DNA of 5,080 nucleotides from JAGDVO01 sp964590075 [NCBI: uncultured Aquificales bacterium]. Its GTDB lineage: Bacteria; Thermosulfidibacterota; Thermosulfidibacteria; Thermosulfidibacterales. The notes under the pieces were generated by a model. That model saw only the letters and a program-made list of their open reading frames with translations. It was not told the DNA's origin and ran no database searches. The number at the start of each line of letters is the position of its first letter. Position 1 is the first letter of the stretch. Both the position numbers and the translations under genes were made by a program. The stretch covers positions 1 through 5,080 of the forward strand of contig CAZPXS010000026.1 in the NCBI GenBank assembly GCA_964590075.1, read 5' to 3'. Shown piece by piece: positions 1 to 5,080 of this stretch.

Positions 1-2024
1 ACGTAGGGGGGGTTGCCCACCACAAAGTCGAAGGCCTCCGGGGTGAGCTTGACCTTCTCCTCAGGCCAGAGGTCGCCGTCAAGGAAAGCGGCGCTCGGAA
101 AGCGGGCCACAAGAGTGTCGGTGTTGTATACCCGGAAGCGGTCGAGGCCAACGTCCTGTCCCAGGTGTTTTATTCCCTCGAGGAGGTCCATGACCTGGAT
201 CAGGAGGTTGATCTCCGCCAGGTAGCAGGCGAAGGGGTTGACATCCAGGCCCACCAGGTTCTCGGCCACGGCCTTCAGGGCAAAGGCGAGGTTCTCCTCC
301 GGTATCTTCCCCCCCTTGTCCCGGAAGGCTTCCAGGACTCTCCGGGCCGCCCGCACCAGGAAGGTCCCCGAGCCGCAGGCGGGGTCCAGGAGGGTGGCCG
401 TGGCCACCTCTTTGCCGCGGAAGCCCACCCGGTCCAGGATGTAGTCCACCACCTCCGGTGGGGTGTAGTACATGCCCGTGTGGTGGCGGTGCTCCTCCGT
501 GGCGTAGTGGGCGTAGAGGTGGCCAATGATGTCCTGATCCACATCGCGGAAGTCGTAGTGGGCCAGCTTCCAGAGGAGTTCCAGGGCCAGAGGGCGGCTC
601 GGGTGGTACCAGTCGAAGGTCCCCTCGGCGAAGAAGTGGGCGTAGACCTCCCGCTCCGCCCTGCCGAAGACCAGGGAAAAGAAGGCCTTAAGGCCCTCAG
701 GAGCTTCCCCTCCCCCGCCCAGGTAGTAAGGCTCCACCTCGAGGAACCACTTGGCCACGCCTCCGTTCGTGAACATGCGGGGCAGGAGCCCCTTGTCCTC
801 GGCGATGCGCACCAGGAGGAGGCGCACGAAGAAGATGTAGGCCGTCTGGGTGGCGAACTCCTCCAAGGCCCGCCTCTCCAGGTCTCCCTTCGCCTCTATC
901 CTTAGGAGGAAGCCGTGGCGGGCCTTCCACCTGGTGAAGGCCTCCTTCGTCTGGACTGCTTCCCCGTGGTCCTCTTCCAGGCGGTGGCGGCCTTCCTCGT
1001 AGAGGAGGGCCAGCTCTTCCAGCCTCTTAAGGACGACGTCCACGCGCCCCCAGGAGGTTTTGTCCCTCGGTAGGTAGCCCCTGAGCCGATCCGCTTTGCC
1101 CCGCCAGGCAGTGGCCCCCTCCTCCCAGGGGGCTTGTAGCTCCCTTTTCAACTCCGCCATAGGAGCCTCGGAGAGGTGGCCTTCTAACTCCTTCAGGAGC
1201 CGGTCCCGTACCTCGGTGAACTCCTCCCGAATGGACTTTTGCCTCTGGCTGTTGGGCCCCCAAAGCCTTTTTTCCGCGGCCTTCAGCTCCTCAAGCCGGG
1301 TCCGAAGCTGGGCCAAGGCATCCTCCTTGAGCTCTCCCAGGACCCCCTTCACCTCCTCCGTGAACCTCTGGAGGAAGCCCTCCCCCTTGGCGGGGACCAC
1401 GGGGATCCGGGCCTCCCCTGGCCAGGTCTCCCCGTTTGGGGCGTGGGGTTTACCCTCTTTCGTCATGGTGAGGTCCTCGATCCACCGCTCCTTGGCTTGG
1501 ACCCTTTCCCTGGCCAGCCTCCCGTAGAGGGCCCGAAGGGCGCTAAGGGAGTCCTCTTTGAAGAGTCCCCCTTCCAGGAGTTCCCGGAAGGAGATGTAGA
1601 GGACGGCGTTGGGGGGGCCGTCGCCCGCCTCGTAGACCAGAAGCTCCCGCCCGTTGGTGAGGACTCCCCTGGGCACCCCCAGCCGCCGCATGTAGCGGAA
1701 GAGCTGCTCCTGGTGGGCGGCCATGTCCTCCCCCGTGGCCTTATCCTCCACCAGGAAGTAGGGGGTTCCCCCCGGCTCCAGGTACACCAGCCAGTCGGGC
1801 TTTTCGGAGCCCTTCTGCTGGTTGTAGATCACCCGGTCCTCGTCGTACCCCAAGCGGGCCAGCAAGCCTTGGGTGAAGAGGCGGTCCACCACGTTGGCCT
1901 CGTCCCCCGTCCTCCCCTGGGCGATGTACTCCCGGTAGGGCTTCCCCTCCACGGTGAGCCCCTCAAGCCAGCGCACCACCTCTTCGGCGAAGGCCTGGGA
2001 GTCGCTCTTCCCGCCGTTTTTCAC
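1..2024 (-). CDS. Single-chain (type IIG-like) restriction endonuclease / N6-adenine DNA methyltransferase, partial at window edge
   Basis: Predicted to cut and to adenine-methylate DNA with one polypeptide. The frame stays open for 674 codons from GTG 2024 and leaves the window at base 1; the C-terminus, which should include the target-recognition domain, is missing. Residues 1-140 resemble the HsdR N-terminal nuclease: PD (76-77), E93-D94-K95 and a Q107xxxY111 motif, then a TNGREL stretch at 123-128. Residues 215-285 are charged and helical. Residues 385-535 resemble the helical region of type I/IIG methyltransferases (VRIAEDKG 405-412, YYTPPEVV 519-526). SAM motif I is DPACGSGTF (547-555), a motif II-like GLDVNPFA lies at 592-599, and catalytic motif IV is NPPY (671-674). 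No helicase motifs lie between nuclease and methylase, which argues against type I or type ISP. The start is fixed by an in-frame TGA six bases upstream and a strong Shine-Dalgarno. It overlaps parB by 4 bases. BREX PglX shares the methylase type but normally lacks the nuclease. Function is inferred from motifs; specificity is unknown. Confidence 0.9.
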   Translation of the reverse strand, partial: MKNGGKSDSQAFAEEVVRWLEGLTVEGKPYREYIAQGRTGDEANVVDRLFTQGLLARLGYDEDRVIYNQQKGSEKPDWLVYLEPGGTPYFLVEDKATGEDMAAHQEQLFRYMRRLGVPRGVLTNGRELLVYEAGDGPPNAVLYISFRELLEGGLFKEDSLSALRALYGRLARERVQAKERWIEDLTMTKEGKPHAPNGETWPGEARIPVVPAKGEGFLQRFTEEVKGVLGELKEDALAQLRTRLEELKAAEKRLWGPNSQRQKSIREEFTEVRDRLLKELEGHLSEAPMAELKRELQAPWEEGATAWRGKADRLRGYLPRDKTSWGRVDVVLKRLEELALLYEEGRHRLEEDHGEAVQTKEAFTRWKARHGFLLRIEAKGDLERRALEEFATQTAYIFFVRLLLVRIAEDKGLLPRMFTNGGVAKWFLEVEPYYLGGGGEAPEGLKAFFSLVFGRAEREVYAHFFAEGTFDWYHPSRPLALELLWKLAHYDFRDVDQDIIGHLYAHYATEEHRHHTGMYYTPPEVVDYILDRVGFRGKEVATATLLDPACGSGTFLVRAARRVLEAFRDKGGKIPEENLAFALKAVAENLVGLDVNPFACYLAEINLLIQVMDLLEGIKHLGQDVGLDRFRVYNTDTLVARFPSAAFLDGDLWPEEKVKLTPEAFDFVVGNPPY

Positions 2025-2914
2025 TCCTCACCTCCTAGGAGGGCTAAGAGCTCCCTGACCTTCTCCTCCACCGCCCGCCGCTTCTCGGGGGGGAGGGCCT
2101 CGAGGTCCAGCCGGGCCAACCGGGCCGCTATCTTCTTGGGCAAGGGTTGAGGGGCCTGCTCCGGCCTCAGGGCCTCCCGCACCCTGGCCTTGAGCTCCCT
2201 CAGGGAGAGGCCCCCCTTGGCCTCCTCCAGGAGCCGGGCCCGGGCCTCGAGGTCCTTCACCTTCTTGAGCTCCAGGGCAGCGGTGTAGGGGAGGGTGCCC
2301 TCCTCCAGGGCCGCCCTTAGGTCCTCGGGGAGCCCTAGGAGGGGGAGGCGGGCCTGGACAAAGCTCTCCCAGGTCATTCTGCCCAAGGCCTGGAAGACCT
2401 CCTCCACCCGCTGGGCCTCGGGGGAGGCCAAAACGTTTTGGCCCGCCTCCCCCCTTTTCTCCTTCCGCATCCGCCGGAGAAGCCCCACCACCTCTTCCCT
2501 CGTCTTCCCCAACTCTTCCGATAGGAGCTCCAGCACCCCCAGGGTCTCCTCGTAGGGGTTCAGGTCCTCCCGCTGCAGGTTCTCCACCAGGGCGAGGAGG
2601 CGGGCCTCCTTCTCCGGAAGGTCCAGGACCCGGACCGGGACTTCGGCGAGCCCCGCCATCTTCGCCGCCCGGTAGCGCCTCTCCCCGGCCACGATGGCGT
2701 ACCGCCCGTCCCCGAGAGGGCGCACCAGGAGGGGCTGGAGGACCCCCTTCTCCCGGATGGACTGGGCGAGGGCCTCGAGGTTCTCAAAGCGCCTGCGGGG
2801 CTGGGGGGAGGGGAGTAGGGCCTCGAGGGGTACCTTTACAACTTCCCTACCTTCCCCTTGGGCCCTTTTTCCTTTTAGCAGGGCCGTTCCCAAGACTTCG
2901 TCTAACCTGCTCAC
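2021..2914 (-). CDS. parB: ParB-family partition protein (CTPase, centromere binding), plasmid-type
   Basis: Predicted centromere-binding protein that loads at parS sites as a CTP-dependent clamp and stimulates ParA to segregate the replicon. It has 297 residues. The N-terminal tail (1-25) carries a Leu-rich stretch of the kind ParB uses to contact ParA. The ParB/Srx CTP-binding domain spans about 26-120, with the GERRYR box at 77-82 and ENLQREDLNPYEE at 111-123. A helix-turn-helix region covers about 124-215. It contains an extra segment (about 150-182) between the first helices and the LPEDLRAALEEG part (195-206) compared with chromosomal Spo0J/ParB. From memory, plasmid ParBs of Deinococcus and cyanobacteria have a similar segment. 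The last 45 residues are charged and helical, probably a dimerisation tail. The start is GTG 2914, overlapping the parA stop as GTGA; only a weak GGTG Shine-Dalgarno precedes it, so translation is probably coupled to parA. Family assignment is firm; the parS sequence is unknown. Confidence 0.95.
   Translation of the reverse strand: MSRLDEVLGTALLKGKRAQGEGREVVKVPLEALLPSPQPRRRFENLEALAQSIREKGVLQPLLVRPLGDGRYAIVAGERRYRAAKMAGLAEVPVRVLDLPEKEARLLALVENLQREDLNPYEETLGVLELLSEELGKTREEVVGLLRRMRKEKRGEAGQNVLASPEAQRVEEVFQALGRMTWESFVQARLPLLGLPEDLRAALEEGTLPYTAALELKKVKDLEARARLLEEAKGGLSLRELKARVREALRPEQAPQPLPKKIAARLARLDLEALPPEKRRAVEEKVRELLALLGGEE
2028..2036 (-). promoter_or_regulatory. Strong Shine-Dalgarno of the restriction-modification gene, inside the parB 3' end
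   Basis: The minus strand reads AGGAGGTGA, a full-length match to the anti-Shine-Dalgarno end of 16S rRNA. AGGAGG ends 6 bases before GTG 2024. It is encoded by the codons for the final Gly-Gly-Glu residues of ParB, so ribosomes finishing parB can reinitiate on the next gene. It also decides the start: the nearby GTG at 2031-2029 is in another frame, and TGA closes the correct frame just upstream. Confidence 0.8.
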
Positions 2915-3882
2915 TGGCCCACCCCCGTCTCCTGGGGTTTACGAGAGAGGTCCTTGGCTACCACATTCTGCAGGAACTCCTCCGCCAACCGCTCCACCTC
3001 TTCCCGAGCCTGCCGATCCCCTACCAGTTGGATGGGCACCGCCTGTTCTGTGGCTTTGCGGTGGGGGCCCGGGCGGTAGGCGATAGGAGAGGCTACCGGC
3101 GCCAGTTCCCTAAGGCTGGCTATCTTCTCCAGGACTCGGTTGTCCCCGGAGGTCCGGGCATCGTACTTGGTGGGGATGAAGAGCCTTACGAAGGTCTTTG
3201 GGGCCTCGGGGGCTACCTGCTCCAACGCTTCCCGGTACTCCTGGGCGGCTTCCATCACCCCTACCAGGGCTTCTACCCCTTTGACGCTGGTTTCCACGGG
3301 AACCAAGAGGCCGTCGCCGGCCATGGCCCCTAGAGCTGCCAGATGCCCCAAGGAGGGAAGGGAGTCTATGAGCACGAAGTCGTACCGCTCCTCCTTCCGT
3401 AAGGCCGTGCGCAACAGGAGGGTAGCGAGGGGGCGTTGCATGAGGCGGACCTCCACCCTGGCCAGGTCCAAACTGGCGGGGATCAGATCCAGGTTCCAGT
3501 CTTTGAGGGAGCGGGGCGGTGGAAGTTGCCCCGTTTCCACCAGGTGGAGGAGGGTTTCCTGGGGTTGGACTTCCCTCACCCCTAGCCAGGAGGTCAGGTT
3601 GGCCTGCGGGTCTGTGTCTATCAGCAGGACCCGGAATCCCTTACGGGCCAGCTCGTAGCCCAAGTCCCGGGCCAGAGAGGTCTTCCCGGCCCCGCCCGCG
3701 TGGGTGAAAAGGGTATACACCTGGCGAAGGCGGGTTTTTCCCCCCTGGCGCACGTACCAGTACCGCCCGAGGCGCACCGCTTCCAGCTTCCCCTCGAGGA
3801 TCATCTGCCGGACCCGTTCCCGGGTGATCCCCAGCCTTTCGGCCATCTCCGAAACCGGCACCAGATGGGGTCCTTCTTCCAT
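2911..3882 (-). CDS. parA: ParA-family partition ATPase with N-terminal helix-turn-helix
   Basis: Predicted Walker-type ATPase that binds DNA non-specifically and moves ParB-parS complexes; its N-terminus could also repress the operon. It has 323 residues. Residues 8-45 form an excisionase/MerR-like helix-turn-helix (VSEMAERLGITRERVRQMI, then LGRYWYV), much shorter than the N-terminal domain of P1-type ParA. The Walker A loop is HAGGAGKTS (61-69): it keeps K67 and T68 but has Ala where the usual KGGxGKT has its signature Lys. Walker A' is D89-T-D91-PQANLT and Walker B is VLIDSLPS (170-177), a variant of the common D-x-PPS. IPTKYDART near residues 244-252 is typical of the family. ATG 3882 is supported by an in-frame TAG at 3894-3892 and by a -10 box placed for a leaderless message. 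It is the first gene of the operon with parB and the restriction-modification gene. Confidence 0.94.
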   Translation of the reverse strand: MEEGPHLVPVSEMAERLGITRERVRQMILEGKLEAVRLGRYWYVRQGGKTRLRQVYTLFTHAGGAGKTSLARDLGYELARKGFRVLLIDTDPQANLTSWLGVREVQPQETLLHLVETGQLPPPRSLKDWNLDLIPASLDLARVEVRLMQRPLATLLLRTALRKEERYDFVLIDSLPSLGHLAALGAMAGDGLLVPVETSVKGVEALVGVMEAAQEYREALEQVAPEAPKTFVRLFIPTKYDARTSGDNRVLEKIASLRELAPVASPIAYRPGPHRKATEQAVPIQLVGDRQAREEVERLAEEFLQNVVAKDLSRKPQETGVGQ

Positions 3883-3888
3883 AGGACC

Positions 3889-3917
3889 ATCCTAAGCCAA
3901 GATTTGGCATATGCCAA
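3889..3917 (-). promoter_or_regulatory. Predicted promoter of the parA-parB-RM operon, leaderless
   Basis: On the minus strand TTGGCA (3917-3912, 5 of 6 to the sigma-A -35 consensus) is followed by exactly 17 bases and then TAGGAT (3894-3889, 4 of 6 and a TANNNT match). Six bases later comes the parA ATG, so transcription should begin at or next to the start codon. This layout is common in Deinococcus-Thermus. An AGGA lies 7 bases before the ATG, but it is part of the -10 box and would not be transcribed from this promoter. Confidence 0.62.
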
Positions 3918-3920
3918 GTC
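3901..3920. promoter_or_regulatory. Palindromic operator or parS-like site overlapping the parA promoter
   Basis: A perfect 14-base palindrome TTGGCATATGCCAA (3904-3917) extends to 20 bases with one mismatched pair (3903/3918). It covers the whole -35 box and the upstream spacer of the predicted parA promoter. A second inverted repeat, GCCAA-N3-TTGGC at 3896-3908, shares its left arm, so three half-sites are interleaved. A dimer bound here would block RNA polymerase. The likely ligand is the ParA helix-turn-helix or ParB; which one is inference. It does not match the bacterial chromosomal parS consensus, TGTTTCACGTGAAACA. Confidence 0.6.
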
Positions 3921-3941
3921 TCCGGGGGCTGAGGTGGGACT

Positions 3942-4289
3942 GTGAGAGGGGACCTTGGCGCCTTCGGCCTCCTCGCCCAGGTCCTCCTCCTCTTCCTTGG
4001 AGGGGCGACCTGGGCCTTCTACCTGCAGGCCAAAGGAGGAAAGCCCGCCTGGCCGGAAGGCAGCTTCCCCTGCCCTCATCTCCAAGGCCATCTCCTCGCC
4101 AGGGCTGGTCCGTTGGCCTCAGCGAAGCCAACGCTTCCTCGCCCCGGTAGGACCGCTACCGCTGCCGGACCAGGACCGCCCCAGAGTCCCCCACCGCCAC
4201 GAAGCGGCTGTTGCCAAAGACCACGTCTCGGAGGGTGTAGTAGCCGCCCAGGTCCTCAGGAGTCCAGCTGCGCCCATCGGTGGACGTGA
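3942..4289 (+). CDS. Doubtful small membrane protein ORF (possibly a gene remnant)
   Basis: The only plausible plus-strand gene. GTG 3942 follows a GAGGTG Shine-Dalgarno-like element by 5 bases. The first 40 residues look protein-like: a charged start (MRGDLG), then one hydrophobic segment at about residues 7-27 (including LLAQVLLLFLGG and WAFY), with G/C-ending codons. After about residue 70 the sequence becomes Pro/Ser/Arg/Gly-rich and lies antisense to the 3' end of the lipoprotein gene, so that part is probably not a real domain. No plus-strand promoter was found, and no family was recognised. It could be a true single-pass membrane peptide, the 5' stub of a broken gene, or chance. The rest of the 3883-4155 gap holds the parA promoter region and one hairpin. 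Confidence 0.25.
   Translation: MRGDLGAFGLLAQVLLLFLGGATWAFYLQAKGGKPAWPEGSFPCPHLQGHLLARAGPLASAKPTLPRPGRTATAAGPGPPQSPPPPRSGCCQRPRLGGCSSRPGPQESSCAHRWT
4111..4133 (-). terminator. Hairpin downstream of the lipoprotein gene, possible terminator
   Basis: Perfect 7-base arms CGTTGGC (4111-4117) and GCCAACG (4127-4133) flank a 9-base loop, starting 22 bases past the lipoprotein stop. There is no T-tract on either side in either direction, so intrinsic termination is uncertain. The arms contain the same TTGGC/GCCAA cores as the palindrome at 3901-3920, so a protein-binding role is an alternative. Confidence 0.35.
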
Positions 4290-5067
4290 GGGCGGCGTTT
4301 CCCCCGCCCACCGCCACAAAGCGCCCTTCTCCGTAGGCTACGGCAGTTAAGTCTATGGAGGCATTGGCGGGGGCCTCCACCCAGGTGCGCCCGTCCTGGG
4401 AGAGGAGGATCCGGCCCTTCCCCCCCACGGCCACAAACCGCTCCCCGGTGAAGGCCAGTTTGCTCAGCCTGCGGAAGTCCCCCTGGAGGACCCTCTCCCA
4501 GCTCCTCCCGTCTTGGGAGACGAAGATGTCGCCACGGTCGTTGGTCATGGCGAAGACGCCGTTGCCGTAGGCGATGCCGCGGAGCTCCCAACCATCGGGC
4601 ACGTCTACCAAGTCCCAGGCCTGCCCCGTGCCGTCCCGGGAGACCAGCACGTAGCCGAAGGCCCCCGTGGCCACGAAGCGTCCCCCGCCAAAGGCCACGT
4701 CGTTGAGGTAGCCTACCCCACCCCTGTAGACCATCTGCCAAGCCTGGCCATCGGGGGAGAGGAGGACGGTGTTGTCGTGGCCCACGGCCACGTAGAGGCC
4801 GTTGGCGTAGGTGATCTCGTCAAGTTGGCTGCTCACCTGGTAGTTCACCTGACGCCAGGTGGAGCCGTCAGGGGAGACGAAGATGCGCCCTTCAAAGCCT
4901 GTCCATCCCACGGCCACAAACCCCTGGGGGCCGTAAGCCACGCCGCTGAGGCTCACGGAGGTGAATGGCTCGAGGGCTCGCCACGGACCGCTTATCCCCG
5001 GGATGGAACCGTTGCAGGCCGAAAGGGCCACGGTGCCCACCAATAGGAGAATCTTTAGCCTCTTCAT
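4156..5067 (-). CDS. Predicted seven-bladed beta-propeller lipoprotein
   Basis: Role not recognised; a cell-envelope lipoprotein with a propeller fold is predicted. It has 303 residues. A lipoprotein signal peptide is clear: basic MKRLK, a hydrophobic core and the lipobox LSAC, with C18 as the lipidated residue. The rest is a chain of repeats of about 39-42 residues with the pattern (V/I)AYG-x2-3-FVAVG-x-G-x-I-x2-S-x-DG-x2-W. The closing Trp falls at 71, 110, 151, 190, 229 and 268. The last repeat (about 276-303) stops after its third strand, and the N-terminal GPWR with W29 looks like its missing strand, giving seven blades with circular closure. Such DG-W repeats resemble BNR/sialidase-like and YCF48-like propellers, but no catalytic Asp-box set or ligand site can be assigned. 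ATG 5067 has no Shine-Dalgarno and is probably leaderless. Sharing a strand with parA but separated by a gap and a hairpin, it is probably a separate unit. Propeller fold and lipidation are well supported; function is open. Confidence 0.9.
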   Translation of the reverse strand: MKRLKILLLVGTVALSACNGSIPGISGPWRALEPFTSVSLSGVAYGPQGFVAVGWTGFEGRIFVSPDGSTWRQVNYQVSSQLDEITYANGLYVAVGHDNTVLLSPDGQAWQMVYRGGVGYLNDVAFGGGRFVATGAFGYVLVSRDGTGQAWDLVDVPDGWELRGIAYGNGVFAMTNDRGDIFVSQDGRSWERVLQGDFRRLSKLAFTGERFVAVGGKGRILLSQDGRTWVEAPANASIDLTAVAYGEGRFVAVGGGNAALTSTDGRSWTPEDLGGYYTLRDVVFGNSRFVAVGDSGAVLVRQR

Positions 5068-5074
5068 GCTTTTT

Positions 5075-5080
5075 ATGGTA
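5075..5080 (-). promoter_or_regulatory. Possible -10 box of the lipoprotein gene (leaderless)
   Basis: TACCAT on the minus strand matches TANNNT and ends 7 bases before ATG 5067, the spacing expected for a transcript beginning at the start codon. The bases between are A-rich and contain no Shine-Dalgarno. The -35 region would lie outside the window, so this cannot be completed. Confidence 0.4.

Noticed and set aside
165-905. Long plus-strand open frame (246 codons) within the restriction-modification gene
   Set aside because: Antisense to a frame with clear methyltransferase motifs; His/Val/Glu/Gly-rich product with no domain, as expected from a high-GC complementary strand.
1-2024. Frameshift or pseudogene in the restriction-modification gene
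   Set aside because: Reading the reverse complement codon by codon gave one unbroken frame of 674 codons with all expected motifs in register; it is incomplete only because the window ends.
1239-2150. Plus-strand open frame of 303 codons
   Set aside because: It runs antisense across the restriction gene start and into the parB 3' end; its Pro/Leu/Gly/Val-rich product shows no motif. It is a shadow of G/C-ending codons on the minus strand.
3882-3889. AGGA as a Shine-Dalgarno for parA
   Set aside because: The AGGA is part of the TAGGAT -10 box; with that promoter the message starts at the ATG, so the element would not be in the mRNA.
3801-4091. Minus-strand Glu-rich open frame of 96 codons upstream of and into parA
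   Set aside because: It would run through the parA promoter palindrome and the parA start in another frame. Its Glu run is the complement of CTC-rich sequence, and it lacks a good start signal.
4111-4133. Classical rho-independent terminator
   Set aside because: The hairpin is sound but no T-tract follows on either strand, so it is kept only as a low-confidence terminator.
4513-5046. Plus-strand open frame of 177 codons opposite the lipoprotein
   Set aside because: It mirrors the propeller repeats; the repeated His/Gly/Val pattern comes from the opposite strand's DG-W repeats.
1-5080. tRNA, rRNA, CRISPR array, insertion sequence or replication-origin iterons
   Set aside because: No cloverleaf, no regularly spaced repeats of array type, no transposase motif and no tandem iterons were seen on either strand; the only strong DNA repeats are the short palindromes near parA and the coding repeats of the propeller.

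Overview
The window is high-GC DNA. Its proteins are rich in Leu, Arg, Glu and Ala and almost free of Cys, its codons end mostly in G or C, and two genes look leaderless (a TANNNT -10 box 6-7 nt before the ATG). Together this points to the Deinococcus-Thermus phylum, most likely Thermus. The genus is an inference from composition and style, not from a database match. A low-copy plasmid, megaplasmid or integrated mobile element is the likeliest setting, because a parAB partition pair sits at the centre.

All well-supported genes are on the minus strand. In order of transcription they are: (1) 5067-4156, a lipoprotein folded as a seven-bladed beta-propeller; (2) a roughly 270-base gap (3883-4155) with a hairpin, a weakly supported small membrane ORF on the plus strand, and a promoter/operator region; (3) 3882-2911, a ParA ATPase with a short N-terminal helix-turn-helix; (4) 2914-2021, a ParB CTPase/DNA-binding protein; (5) 2024 to beyond base 1, the first 674 codons of a single-chain restriction-modification enzyme. 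That enzyme has an HsdR-like PD-(D/E)XK nuclease domain, a helical connector and a gamma-class N6-adenine methyltransferase. The window edge cuts it just after its NPPY motif.

parA, parB and the restriction-modification gene form one tight operon: both junctions are 4-base GTGA overlaps. The operon promoter appears to be TTGGCA-N17-TAGGAT, with the ParA ATG at the predicted transcription start. A near-perfect 20-base palindrome covers its -35 box, so autoregulation by ParA or ParB (or a parS-like role) is plausible. The notable idea is a combined stability and defence module: partition genes and a restriction enzyme/methyltransferase expressed from one autoregulated transcript. No RNA genes, CRISPR arrays or insertion sequences were seen.
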